The position numbers and the translations under genes were made by a program. From contig NZ_CP115184.1 of NCBI RefSeq assembly GCF_029395675.1, positions 1,984,001 through 2,048,000 on the forward strand: a DNA stretch of 64,000 nucleotides. Reading direction: 5' to 3'. Below the pieces are notes generated by a model. It ran no database searches, was not told where the DNA came from, and saw only the letters and a program-made list of their open reading frames with translations. Numbering within the stretch: position 1 is the stretch's first letter; each line of letters begins with the position of its first letter. Source of the stretch: Janibacter cremeus. Its GTDB lineage: Bacteria > Actinomycetota > Actinomycetes > Actinomycetales > Dermatophilaceae. Below, one piece after another: positions 48,565 to 56,511 of this stretch.

Positions 48565-49554
48565 TCAGGCGCGCGGCTCGTCGTCGCGACCGCGCAGGTC
48601 ATCGACCTTATCGCGCACCTTGTCCATCATCCCCTCACGCTTCGCGTGCTGGGGGCCGTCCGACCGCGGCTCGGGGTCGAGGTGCTCCCGTCCTGCGTCG
48701 CCGGGCCGGTCCGCGCCGACCCCACGGTCGTGCTCGCGGCCGTCACCACCCACGAGGTCACTCTGGTCGGCGGGGCGGTCAGCAGCGAAGCCCTCGTCAC
48801 GACTCCCGGGGTGGTCGGAGCCGAAGCCCTCGTCACGACTCCCGGGGTGGTCGGAGCCGAAGCCCTCGTCACGACCCACGGGACGATCCGAACCGAAGCC
48901 CTCGTCACGACCCACGGGACGATCGGAGCCGAAGCCCTCGTCACGACCCACGGGACGATCGGAGCCGAAGCCCTCGTCATGACCGGCGGGACGGTCGGCG
49001 GCGAAGTCCTCACGCTGCTCGACCGGACGGCCGGTGGCGCCGGAGTCGCGGTCCGAGGCGCCGTACGCACCGGCACCCGCGCCGGCGGCGCCGGCACCGG
49101 CTGCGGTGGTCCCGGTGCCGCGACCGTGGCGATCGTCATCCGCGCGGGCATCACCGCGGACCTCCGGGTCCTTGGCGTCCGCCGCGCGCAGCTGCTCCTC
49201 GTGGGCGAGCCTCTCGCGCTCGGCGTCCTCCGCCTTCCGACGCGACTCGTCATCGAGGCGCTCGGCCTCCACCCGGCGGCGCTCTGCCTCCGCCGCCCGC
49301 TGCTCGGCCTCGGCGGCGGTGCGGTCCGCCTCCGCGCGGGCGGCGCGGGCATCGGCATCGGATGACCTGGCGTCGGCCTCGCGCGTGCGCACCTCCCGCT
49401 CACGCTCGGCCGCCTGGGCGCGCATCTGCTCGGCCTCGGCGCGGTCGCGCTCGATCTTCTTCTTCTTGGCCCCCTTGGCGAGCATCGACGCCAGAGCGAC
49501 GAGCACCAAGAGGACGATGACAGCGACGATGATCCAGATCCACATGTTGTCCAT
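48565..49554 (-). CDS. Membrane-anchored coiled-coil protein with 12-residue repeats
   Basis: A 329-residue protein of unknown function. An N-terminal membrane helix (residues about 4-27) is followed by KGAKKKK, a charged coiled coil rich in Glu, Arg and Ala (about 35-125), an Ala/Gly linker, six 12-residue repeats of the DRPVGRDEGFGS type (encoded by 48787-49002) and a highly charged tail (MMDKVRDKVDDLRGRDDE). The layout suggests a cytoplasmic rod tethered to the membrane. ATG at 49554 follows GGAGGAGCTCC. Repeat number may vary between strains. Confidence 0.75.
   Translation of the reverse strand: MDNMWIWIIVAVIVLLVLVALASMLAKGAKKKKIERDRAEAEQMRAQAAEREREVRTREADARSSDADARAARAEADRTAAEAEQRAAEAERRRVEAERLDDESRRKAEDAERERLAHEEQLRAADAKDPEVRGDARADDDRHGRGTGTTAAGAGAAGAGAGAYGASDRDSGATGRPVEQREDFAADRPAGHDEGFGSDRPVGRDEGFGSDRPVGRDEGFGSDRPVGRDEGFGSDHPGSRDEGFGSDHPGSRDEGFAADRPADQSDLVGGDGREHDRGVGADRPGDAGREHLDPEPRSDGPQHAKREGMMDKVRDKVDDLRGRDDEPRA
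48787..49002. repeat. Six tandem 36-bp repeats inside the coiled-coil gene
   Basis: Six copies of a 36-bp unit beginning GAAGCCCTCGTCACGAC at 48787, 48823, 48859, 48895, 48931 and 48967. They fall into two sequence types, one coding DHPGSRDEG and one DRPVGRDEG, with the last copy more diverged. In-frame coding repeats, not CRISPR. Confidence 0.92.
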
Positions 49555-49687
49555 GGAGCTCCTCCTTCACGGAGGCGGTCGTGGTCACGACCGCACTTGG
49601 CACCACGCTATGGGGATCTGCGCCGCGCGCCAGTCGAAACGGCGCCACGATTTCGCTCCGGCCCGCCATGCCGGGCGTCAGGGCACA

Positions 49688-49784
49688 AAAAGGACACCCC
49701 GCGCACCTGGAAGAGCTCGCCTACCCTTGCTGCATTCCTGCCCTGGGGGAGTTCGGTGAGGTACCACCACGCGGGGTGCCGATC
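49688..49784 (-). ncRNA. ffs: 4.5S signal recognition particle RNA
   Basis: The minus strand holds the SRP domain-IV core CAGGGCAGGAATGCAGCAAG and AGGGTAGGCGAGCTC, enclosed by a long helix whose ends are GGCACCCCGCG (49770-49780) and CGCGGGGTGTCC (49692-49703). About 95 nt; ends approximate. It associates with Ffh to target membrane proteins. Proximity to dnaX and tRNA-Ser is common in Actinobacteria. Confidence 0.88.
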
Positions 49785-49890
49785 GCTGAGTCTACGTGTC
49801 CCTGGCTGCTCCGCGAAAGCGGGTCCCGACACCACCGCGCAGGCGGGCCGAGCCGCCGCCGGGGGCGGCCCCCTTCGCCTCGGGCATGCG

Positions 49891-49920
49891 GAAGGCCCCG
49901 ATCCACGGATCGGGGCCTTC
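49891..49920 (-). terminator. Terminator after tRNA-Ser(GGA)
   Basis: GAAGGCCCCGATCC and its exact complement are separated by AC (14-bp stem). It lies 6 bases beyond the tRNA 3' end on the minus strand. Confidence 0.85.
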
Positions 49921-49925
49921 GGTGG

Positions 49926-50012
49926 CGGAGGATGCGGGATTTGAACCCGCGAGGGGTTTCATCCCCAACACGATTTCCAATCGTGCGCACTAGGCCACTA
50001 TGCGAATCCTCC
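49926..50012 (-). tRNA. tRNA-Ser (GGA)
   Basis: An 87-nt class II tRNA. Acceptor GGAGGAT/ATCCTCC with discriminator G, D-arm with TAGTGGCCTA, anticodon loop TTGGAAA giving GGA, long variable arm GTTGGGGATGAAACCCCTC, and T loop GGTTCAAATCC. CCA is not encoded. Confidence 0.95.
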
Positions 50013-50096
50013 GCGGGAGAGATTACCCGAGCCACCCGCCTGCCCGAAATCGAGTCGATTACCCGCCGTCAACACCTGTGGGCGACCATGGTGGGC

Positions 50097-50561
50097 ATGA
50101 CCCCTCCCTCCCCCCGTCGCCTGTTCATCACGGTCGCGACCGCCGAGGCCGTGACGTGGTCGCTGCTGCTCATCGGCATGTTCCTCAAGTACGTCACGCA
50201 GACCACGGAGCTGGGTGTGCGCATCGGCGGGATGCTGCACGGGGTGGTCTTCATCGCCTTCGTCCTCGTGACGCTCATCGTGTGGGTGGACCAGAAGTGG
50301 CCCACCCGGCGCGGCCTCATCACCCTCGCCACGGCCATCCCACCGCTGGCGACGCTGTGGACCGAGCGCTGGCTCGACCGCGACGGTCACCTTGCCTCCA
50401 CGTGGCGTCTGGGGGCGAAGGGGGCGGCCACCTCTCCCCCGGAGAGGCTCGTCTCCGGGGCGCTGCTCCGCCCCGGCCTGGCGGCACTCGTCCTCGTCGT
50501 CGCCGTCGCACTCCTCACCGGCGTGGCCCTCTTCATCGGGCCCCCCGTCCCGACCTCCTGA
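50097..50561 (+). CDS. DUF3817-like membrane protein
   Basis: A 154-residue integral membrane protein with helices at about 10-30 (ITVATAEAVTWSLLLIGMFLK region), 40-60 and 65-85, and a C-terminal one (LAALVLVVAVALLTGVALFI). The motif AEAVTWSLLLIGM and the following HGVVFIAF suggest DUF3817 (YdzA-like), function unknown. Start uncertain: ATG 50088 or ATG 50097, neither with a clear ribosome-binding site. It is divergent from tRNA-Ser(GGA). Confidence 0.72.
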   Translation: MTPPSPRRLFITVATAEAVTWSLLLIGMFLKYVTQTTELGVRIGGMLHGVVFIAFVLVTLIVWVDQKWPTRRGLITLATAIPPLATLWTERWLDRDGHLASTWRLGAKGAATSPPERLVSGALLRPGLAALVLVVAVALLTGVALFIGPPVPTS

Positions 50562-50636
50562 CCCTCGGAGTCAAGAGTCGGTCACAAGCACGCGACCCGT
50601 GCGACCATCCGGTCCCACCCCTCATATCGTGTCGGG

Positions 50637-50939
50637 GTGATCTTCCAGACCGTCGGCGACGCCCGTCCCTACCCGGACCACGGTCGGACCACGCCGCGCG
50701 ACTGGGCGGACATCCCGCCGCGGGCCGTGCGCCTCGAGCAGCTGACGACGACCCGCAGCGTCCTCAACCTGCACGACCTGCTCGCCGAGGACTCCACCTA
50801 CTACGGCGATCTCTTCCCGCACGTCGTGGCGTGGCGTGACCGGATGTACCTCGAGGACGGCCTCCACCGCGCGCTCCGCGCCGCACTGGTGCAGAAGCGG
50901 CCCGTGCTGCACGCCCGCGTGCTCGAGCTCCCGGACTGA
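50637..50939 (+). CDS. Conserved actinobacterial hypothetical protein (VapB-annotated family)
   Basis: A 100-residue protein with the conserved core LLAEDSTYYGDLFPHVVAW and the end YLEDGLHRALRAALVQKRPVLHARVLEL, seen in many actinobacteria and sometimes labelled a VapB-family antitoxin. No PIN toxin gene is adjacent, so a toxin-antitoxin role is not supported here. The pattern resembles a ParB/sulfiredoxin-like fold (DGLHRALRA). GTG at 50637. Two bases separate it from the LytR_C gene, so the two are probably co-transcribed. Confidence 0.8.
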   Translation: MIFQTVGDARPYPDHGRTTPRDWADIPPRAVRLEQLTTTRSVLNLHDLLAEDSTYYGDLFPHVVAWRDRMYLEDGLHRALRAALVQKRPVLHARVLELPD

Positions 50940-50941
50940 CC

Positions 50942-51442
50942 ATGGCCGCCAACGACCACTACGGGGAGTCCAACGAGGCCCGGGCGCGGCGCCGCAGGTC
51001 GATCATCACCTTCAGCCTCGTCATCCTGATGCTCTTCTTCGCGGTGTGGTACGCGCTGTCGTACATCCGGGCCGACGCGACCCGCGACGCCTCCCCCACC
51101 ACGTCCTCCTCGACGTCCTCGTGCGACCTCACGCCCGAGGACGTGGAGGTCAACGTCTACAACGCGACCGACCGCCCCGGCCTGGCCGCGCAGGTGGCCA
51201 GGGGTCTGCGCGGGCGCGGCTTCGTCGTCAAGACGGTCGCCAATGACCCCAAACGCGCCGAGCTGACCGGCCCGGGTGAGCTGCGCTACGGGGCCGTGGG
51301 CGAGGCGGGCGCCGACCTGGTCGACGAGCACGTCGGTTCCTTCGCGCGGAACCTCGACGAGCGGACCCGGACGAACGTCGACGTCGTCCTCGGCCCCACG
51401 TTCGACGGCCTCGTGGACAAGAAGCAGGTCCCCGACTGCTGA
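50942..51442 (+). CDS. LytR_C domain membrane protein
   Basis: A 166-residue protein with a basic N-terminus (RARRRRS), one membrane helix (about 21-43), a Ser/Thr linker and a single LytR_C domain (about 66-160) starting VEVNVYNATDRPGLAAQVARGL and ending VVLGPTFDGLV. It resembles the two-domain protein at 40709 and, like it, is probably an envelope protein with the domain outside. ATG at 50942, immediately after the preceding gene. Confidence 0.86.
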   Translation: MAANDHYGESNEARARRRRSIITFSLVILMLFFAVWYALSYIRADATRDASPTTSSSTSSCDLTPEDVEVNVYNATDRPGLAAQVARGLRGRGFVVKTVANDPKRAELTGPGELRYGAVGEAGADLVDEHVGSFARNLDERTRTNVDVVLGPTFDGLVDKKQVPDC

Positions 51443-51464
51443 ACCGCCGGACGCCGGCTGCGGG

Positions 51465-52058
51465 TCAGGACGTCGAGCCGGGGACCTGCTCGCCCCACGT
51501 GTCCAGGTGCCGTGCCCGCAGTTGGTCCCACTGCTCGAGCAGCCAGGGGCTCAGCGCCCAGGGCGCGGCATCCACGGCAGCGGCCAGCTCGGCCCCGGTC
51601 AGCCACGCGTGGTCCATGACCTCCTCGGAGTTCGGGCGGACCCCGTCCACGGCGCGGGCGGCATAGACCGGACAGACCTCGTTCTCCACGATCCCGGAGG
51701 TGTCGACCGCGCGGTAGCGGAAGTCCGGCAGGATCGGCCGCAGGGCCGTGAGCCGTAGGCCCAGCTCCTTCTGCGCGTACCGGTGCACCGCGGCCTCCGG
51801 GTCCTCGCCCGGTCGCGGGTGGCCGCAGAAGGAGTTGGTCCACACACCCGGCCACGCCCGCTTGACGAGGGCACGCCTGGTGAGCAGCACCCGTCCTGCC
51901 TCGTCGTGGACGTAGCAGGAGAAGGCGAGGTGCAGCGGGGTGTCCTCGCCGTGGACGTCCTCTCGCGGCGCGGTCCCCACGGGCCGACCCTCCGCATCGA
52001 GGAGGACGACCTCGTCGCGTGGTGGTCCCGGCGTCGATGTCCTGGTCGTGCTGCTCAT
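51465..52058 (-). CDS. idi: Isopentenyl-diphosphate delta-isomerase (type I)
   Basis: A 197-residue Nudix-type isomerase interconverting IPP and DMAPP. The active-site Cys is in TNSFCGHPRPGE (about 75-86), the metal-binding His and Glu lie in the same region and in ENEVCPVYAA, and the C-terminal Trp is in MDHAWLTGAEL. It is the last gene of the carotenoid operon and would balance C5 units for GGPP and for the C50 elongation step. ATG at 52058 overlaps the glycosyltransferase stop by 4 bases. Confidence 0.94.
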   Translation of the reverse strand: MSSTTRTSTPGPPRDEVVLLDAEGRPVGTAPREDVHGEDTPLHLAFSCYVHDEAGRVLLTRRALVKRAWPGVWTNSFCGHPRPGEDPEAAVHRYAQKELGLRLTALRPILPDFRYRAVDTSGIVENEVCPVYAARAVDGVRPNSEEVMDHAWLTGAELAAAVDAAPWALSPWLLEQWDQLRARHLDTWGEQVPGSTS

Positions 52059-52810
52059 CGGTGGCTCCCTCGGGTCTCGTCGGTGTCCTGCAGGTGGAGC
52101 GTGACCGCCCACCGCTCCCACGGCGGCGCGTCCCGCCAGTTCAGGCGGAGCGTGCGGAAGGCCCGGCCGAGGCGTCGGCGCCACTGCCGACCACCCCGCA
52201 GGGATCTCGCCGACACCCCGACGACGAGCGACGGGTCGAGCAGGATGTCGGCCCCGGGCCCGAGCACGAGGGCCAGGTCGAAGTCGTCGTGCACCTCCAG
52301 CTCGCGGTGCACGAGATGGGCCACCCGCTGCCAGGCCGTGCGGCGCACGGCCATCGAGGATCCCCACAGCACGTGGTGCCCGGCGGCCGCCGCACCGAGC
52401 AGGTAGTAGCTGCCGAGGTAGATGACCGACAGCAGTCGGCCAAGGCCAGGGGGCGCGTCGTGGAAGACGCCGATCCCCGTCACGGCCTCGGCACGGGGAT
52501 GGCCGGCCAGGACGGTCCCGATCCGCTCGACCCAGTCGGTGGGTGGGCGCGTGTCCGCGTCCAGCCGGGCGATGATCGCCCCCCGCGCGGCGTCGTAACC
52601 GGTCGCCGTCGCGTACGCGATGCCCACGGTCGGCTCCTGCACGACGCGGGCACCGTGCGCGAGCGCCACCGCGGCAGAGTGATCGGACGAGGAGTTGTCC
52701 ACGACGATGATCTCGAGCGGTGGCTCGCTCTGCCGGCCCAGGGCGCGGAGACACTCCCGCAGGTGCTCTGCGTCATCGCGCACCGGGATGACGACGCTGA
52801 CCTCAGACAT
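52055..52810 (-). CDS. Family 2 glycosyltransferase (CrtX-like candidate)
   Basis: A 251-residue GT-A enzyme. Motifs are VSVVIPVRDDAEHL, VDNSSSDHS and ARLDADTRPP (DxD), with the acceptor region HHVLWGSSMAVRRTAW and ELEVHDDFDLAL. C-terminal helices could associate with the membrane. In Corynebacterium and Micrococcus, CrtX glycosyltransferases of this family glucosylate C50 carotenoids, so the same role is inferred from operon membership. ATG at 52810 gives the standard N-terminus. Confidence 0.82.
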   Translation of the reverse strand: MSEVSVVIPVRDDAEHLRECLRALGRQSEPPLEIIVVDNSSSDHSAAVALAHGARVVQEPTVGIAYATATGYDAARGAIIARLDADTRPPTDWVERIGTVLAGHPRAEAVTGIGVFHDAPPGLGRLLSVIYLGSYYLLGAAAAGHHVLWGSSMAVRRTAWQRVAHLVHRELEVHDDFDLALVLGPGADILLDPSLVVGVSARSLRGGRQWRRRLGRAFRTLRLNWRDAPPWERWAVTLHLQDTDETRGSHR

Positions 52811-53363
52811 CCCCGCCCCCTCGGTGCCGAGCCAGGACGACCGACCCAACGCCGGCACCGACGGTGCCGGCGAGCAGGTCCCCCATGGTGTCGTCGTAGC
52901 CCACGACGATGCCGTCGTCGAGCACGCTGTGGCCGAACCACTCGCCCGCCTCCCAGACGACTCCGAGCAGCGTGCCCAGCGCCACGGTCACCAGCACGGT
53001 CCCCGTGCGCGACGCACCGGCGGGGAGCGCCCCCGTGCGGAGCAGCACCACGACCAGCACGACGGCCAGCTGACCGTTGACGGCGGCGTGGACGAGGAGG
53101 TCGAGGGCGGGCACCGACTCGTACCAACCGAGCGTGGCGGCCCAGGCCGCGAAGACGAGCATCGCGCCGCCCACGGCCTGGAAGCTCCCCGGCAGTCCTG
53201 CCACCCGCGGCACCGTCAGGCCGAGGAGGACGAGCGCGAAGAGCGCCACCACCACGGCTCCCCACCAGAAGGCGAGGCCGCAGGAGAGCACACCGGCCAC
53301 CGCCACCACGTCGGTGGCCACGCGCGCCCACCGCGGGCCGTGGACGATCAGCTCAGGTCGCAA
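52803..53363 (-). CDS. Multi-helix membrane protein in the carotenoid operon (DUF2238-like)
   Basis: A 186-residue protein with about five membrane helices and the conserved C-terminal pattern LGVVWEAGEWFGHS and GYDDTMGDLLAGTVGA, whose acidic residues resemble DUF2238/YjdF proteins. Function unknown. It overlaps crtEb (11 bases) and the glycosyltransferase gene (8 bases), so it is translated as part of the crt operon. Whether it takes part in carotenoid modification or export is open. Confidence 0.78.
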   Translation of the reverse strand: MRPELIVHGPRWARVATDVVAVAGVLSCGLAFWWGAVVVALFALVLLGLTVPRVAGLPGSFQAVGGAMLVFAAWAATLGWYESVPALDLLVHAAVNGQLAVVLVVVLLRTGALPAGASRTGTVLVTVALGTLLGVVWEAGEWFGHSVLDDGIVVGYDDTMGDLLAGTVGAGVGSVVLARHRGGGDV

Positions 53364-54255
53364 GGCTCATCCAGATGAAGAGCTGGGTCAGGACGAAACC
53401 GGTGAGGAAGTTGAGCCAGATGAAGCGGCGCCACCCCGCATTGGCCTGCTCGCACTCCCGGTCCGACAGACGCAGGAAGGGGGCGACACTCGCGGCGTAG
53501 GGCAGGGCGAGGAGGGCGGCCCAGGCCATGGGCCAGCCGGTGACCAGGAGCAGACCCCCGGAGACGAGGTACCCGAGGAAGGCCGCCCGCACGGTGGGCG
53601 CCGCGCCGAGGGCGGTGGCGACGGACGCGATGTCGGCCTCCCGGTCGGCCTCGATGTCCTGCACCGCACCGAAGGCGTGCGAGGCCATCCCCCACACGAA
53701 GAACGAGCCGAGCCCGGCGAGGACGGGCGAGGTGAGACGGGTGTCGGTGAGCGCCAGCCCCAGCACGGCCGGGCTGACGAAGTGGGTGCTCGACGTGATC
53801 GAGTCCAGGACCGGGCGCTCCTTGAAGCGCAGCCCCGGAGCCGAGTAGGCGACGACGGCGAAGAGGATCACGGCGAGCGTCATCGTGGAGACGATGTCCC
53901 CCCACAGGACGAGCAGGACCACGAAGGGGACGTTCGTCACCACGGCGGCCCACACCGTCAGGCGGTGCCAGCGCCGGGAGAGCACGACGCCCTCGAGCCC
54001 ACCCTTGCGAGGGTTGCGCAGGTCGGACTCGAAGTCGAAGACGTCGTTCACGCCGTACATGAGCAGGTTGTAGGGGATGAGGAACCACAGCGTCCCGACG
54101 ACGAAGGTGACGGTGAGACCGCCACCGGAGAGCAGGTAGGCCGCGGCGAAGGGGTAGGCCGTGTTGATCCAGCTGACCGGACGCGAGGAGCCGACGAGCT
54201 GACGGAGGGCACCACCGACCGAGGGGCCGAGGTCCGCGGACTCCGACACCGTCAT
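53353..54255 (-). CDS. crtEb: Lycopene elongase (UbiA prenyltransferase)
   Basis: A 300-residue UbiA-family membrane enzyme with about eight helices. The two Asp-rich motifs are NDVFDFESD (about 69-77) and DIEADREAD (about 199-207). CrtEb adds a DMAPP-derived C5 unit to each end of lycopene, giving flavuxanthin-type C50 carotenoids. ATG at 54255 overlaps the crtYf stop (ATGA). The gene order crtB-crtI-crtYe-crtYf-crtEb is that of Corynebacterium glutamicum. Confidence 0.92.
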   Translation of the reverse strand: MTVSESADLGPSVGGALRQLVGSSRPVSWINTAYPFAAAYLLSGGGLTVTFVVGTLWFLIPYNLLMYGVNDVFDFESDLRNPRKGGLEGVVLSRRWHRLTVWAAVVTNVPFVVLLVLWGDIVSTMTLAVILFAVVAYSAPGLRFKERPVLDSITSSTHFVSPAVLGLALTDTRLTSPVLAGLGSFFVWGMASHAFGAVQDIEADREADIASVATALGAAPTVRAAFLGYLVSGGLLLVTGWPMAWAALLALPYAASVAPFLRLSDRECEQANAGWRRFIWLNFLTGFVLTQLFIWMSLAT

Positions 54256-54563
54256 GACCGCACCTCCCGCGCACCGATCAGCTCGTCCGCGGCGGGAAGC
54301 ACCAGACCGGCGACCAGGGGCCAGGCCAGGTCCTCCACCGGGGCGAGCCACAGCCGCACGCCCAGCAGCGAGGACTCGTCGAACCGGAAGAGGTCGGTGA
54401 GGATCATCAGGCTGTCGAAGACCACCGTGAGCACCACCAGGACGGCGACGGTCGCGCCCGTCGTGAGCCACCACCGCGCGGTCAGGCGGCACCGGAGGGT
54501 GGCGAAGAGCGCCACGGCCGCCGACAGGGCGACGAAGACGCAGGCGAGGCCGGCGTACGTCAT
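54252..54563 (-). CDS. crtYf: C50 carotenoid cyclase subunit CrtYf
   Basis: A 103-residue protein of the heterodimeric lycopene-cyclase family with three membrane helices, including LVVLTVVFDSLMILTD and the acidic PVEDLAWPLVAGLVLP. With CrtYe it cyclises the ends of the C50 intermediate. It overlaps crtYe and crtEb by 4 bases each. Which ring type (epsilon or gamma) forms cannot be read from sequence. Confidence 0.88.
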   Translation of the reverse strand: MTYAGLACVFVALSAAVALFATLRCRLTARWWLTTGATVAVLVVLTVVFDSLMILTDLFRFDESSLLGVRLWLAPVEDLAWPLVAGLVLPAADELIGAREVRS

Positions 54564-54892
54564 CGCGGGCTCGTCCCGAGGTGGCCGACGGCCAGTCCCA
54601 CGAGCCCGCGCAGGACCAGGGTGGTGTAGCAGAGGAAGCCGATGAACAACAGCTCCTCGACCGGCAGCTCCGGCGCCAGCAGCAGCCCGGTCATGATCTC
54701 GCTCTCGCCCCGGTGGTAGAAGCCCAGCCGGATGGCCACCACGTCCCACACGAGGAAGAGCAGGATGCCACCGCCGAGGACGATGGCGCTGCGTCGCCGG
54801 GCGCGCCAGAGCACGAGCGAGAAGCGCGCGTCGAGCAGGGCCATGCAGCCGATGAGCAGCACGAGCACGGCCGCGTAGGCCATCGAGATCAC
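54560..54892 (-). CDS. crtYe: C50 carotenoid cyclase subunit CrtYe
   Basis: A 110-residue partner of CrtYf with three membrane helices (LVLLIGCMALLDARFSLVLW, IVLGGGILLFLVWDVVAI and the C-terminal LLFIGFLCYTTLVLRG) and the conserved acidic motif LPVEELLF. GTG at 54892 overlaps the crtI stop (GTGA); an ATG nine bases further in is an alternative start. Confidence 0.88.
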   Translation of the reverse strand: MISMAYAAVLVLLIGCMALLDARFSLVLWRARRRSAIVLGGGILLFLVWDVVAIRLGFYHRGESEIMTGLLLAPELPVEELLFIGFLCYTTLVLRGLVGLAVGHLGTSPR

Positions 54893-56511
54893 GTCGCGCC
54901 CCCACCCCGGGGGTGCGCCGCGGTCCCCGTCGGGGTGGGTCCGCTCGAGGTGTCGCCGCGCAGGTGCTTCAGCACGAGCTCGGCGCTGATCAGGCACATC
55001 GGCAGGCCGACTCCCGGGATGGTGCTCGATCCGGCGTAGTAGAGGCCGTCGACGTACCGGGAGCGATTGCGGCTGCGGAACATCGCGCTCTGTCGCAGGG
55101 TGTGACCGGGTCCGAGCATGCCGCCCTGCCACGCATTCAGGTCGGCCGCGAAGTCGCCGGGCCCGATGGTCCGGCGCACCACGATGCGGTCCGCGAGGTC
55201 AGGCGCGTCGGCCCACTGCGCGACCTGCGCGACGGCCCGGTCCGCGACCTCCTCGATGCCGGGATCACCGCTCCCGTCCGTGCCGCCACGCCCGAGGGCC
55301 GGCTCGGCGGGCACGGGGACGAGCACGAACAGGTTCTCGTGCCCCTCCGGGGCGACGCCGGTGTCCGTGGCCGAGGGCTTGCAGACGTAGGCCGACGCCG
55401 GGTCGGGGACCCGGCCGGCGAAGATCGCGTCGAAGTTGGCGTGCCAGTCCCGGGTGAAGAAGAGGTTGTGGTGGGTCAGCGTGGGCAGTCGTCCGCGCAC
55501 CCCGAGGAGGACCAGGACGGCGCCGGGCCCGCTGGCGCGGCGATCCCAGTAGCGCTGCGGATAGGTGCGCAACCCCTCCGGAAGCAGCGTGGTCTCGAGG
55601 TGGTGCAGGTCGCCTGCCCCGACCACGATGTCGGCCTCGTGATGGTGGGCACGACCGTCCGGGCCCTGCCACCACACCCCGGTCGCACGAGCGCGTCGAC
55701 GGGACGCCCGCGCACGCACTCCGGCGGGTCGCGTGGGCGCGGTGGTCACCTCGGTCACGGTCGCAACGGTGTGGACGCGGACCCCGCGCCCTCTCGCCAG
55801 ATCGGTGATGGCCTCGATGAGGCGGGTGAAGCCCCCTTCGGGATAGCCCACGCCGCCGGTCAGGTCGAGCGAGCTCATCAGGTGGTACAGGCTCGGGGTC
55901 CGATCCGGCGAGGAACCGAGGAAGACCGCGGGGTAGCCGAGCACCTGCCGCAGCCCCCGGTCCCGGAACCGCGCCGCCACGAATGACTCGAGTGACCTGG
56001 CCAGCAGTGGCAGCAGCCGCGGCATCCGGCGGAGCACGTCCGGGTGCGCGAGCGCGAAGGGGGTGGTGAAATTCGTGTACAGGAAGTGGCGCATCGCCAT
56101 GTCGTAGGTGTCCGACGCCGAGGCAAGGTAGGACGACAGCTCCCGTGCCGCGCCCGGCTCGATCCGATCGAACGTCTCGAGATTGGCCGTGGTGTCGGCG
56201 TGCACGTCCAGCTGCGACGGTCGCACCTGCGGTGTCCCCTCGAAGAAGACCCGGTAGGCCGGATCGAGCACCCGGACCGGGAGCTGCTCCGCCGCGGTCG
56301 TGCCGAGCAGGCGGAAGAAGTGTTCGAAGACCTCCGGCATGAGGTACCACGACGGGCCGGTGTCGAAGCGGAACCCCCCTGCCGACCAGGTCCCCGCACG
56401 ACCACCGAGCGTCTGCTGCTGCTCGAAGAGGTCGACCTCGTGACCGTCCGATGCCAGGAGCGCGGCGGTGGCGAGGCCGGCGATCCCGCCGCCGACGACC
56501 GCGACCCTCAT
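54889..56511 (-). CDS. crtI: Phytoene desaturase
   Basis: A 540-residue FAD-dependent desaturase converting phytoene to lycopene. The dinucleotide loop VVGGGIAGLATAALLASDGH is at 4-23, followed by VDLFEQ. The C-terminal signature YVDGLYYAGSSTIPGVGLPM (about 495-514) completes the FAD site. Length is near the family norm; an Arg-rich insert (about 260-275) is unusual. It overlaps crtB by 4 bases. Confidence 0.95.
   Translation of the reverse strand: MRVAVVGGGIAGLATAALLASDGHEVDLFEQQQTLGGRAGTWSAGGFRFDTGPSWYLMPEVFEHFFRLLGTTAAEQLPVRVLDPAYRVFFEGTPQVRPSQLDVHADTTANLETFDRIEPGAARELSSYLASASDTYDMAMRHFLYTNFTTPFALAHPDVLRRMPRLLPLLARSLESFVAARFRDRGLRQVLGYPAVFLGSSPDRTPSLYHLMSSLDLTGGVGYPEGGFTRLIEAITDLARGRGVRVHTVATVTEVTTAPTRPAGVRARASRRRARATGVWWQGPDGRAHHHEADIVVGAGDLHHLETTLLPEGLRTYPQRYWDRRASGPGAVLVLLGVRGRLPTLTHHNLFFTRDWHANFDAIFAGRVPDPASAYVCKPSATDTGVAPEGHENLFVLVPVPAEPALGRGGTDGSGDPGIEEVADRAVAQVAQWADAPDLADRIVVRRTIGPGDFAADLNAWQGGMLGPGHTLRQSAMFRSRNRSRYVDGLYYAGSSTIPGVGLPMCLISAELVLKHLRGDTSSGPTPTGTAAHPRGGGAT

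Noticed and set aside
48787..49002. Regular direct repeats suggesting a CRISPR array
   Set aside because: Units are contiguous without unique spacers, are multiples of three and lie in frame within a gene.
50637..50939. Toxin-antitoxin module (VapB-like label)
   Set aside because: No PIN-domain or other toxin gene is adjacent; the following gene is a LytR_C membrane protein.
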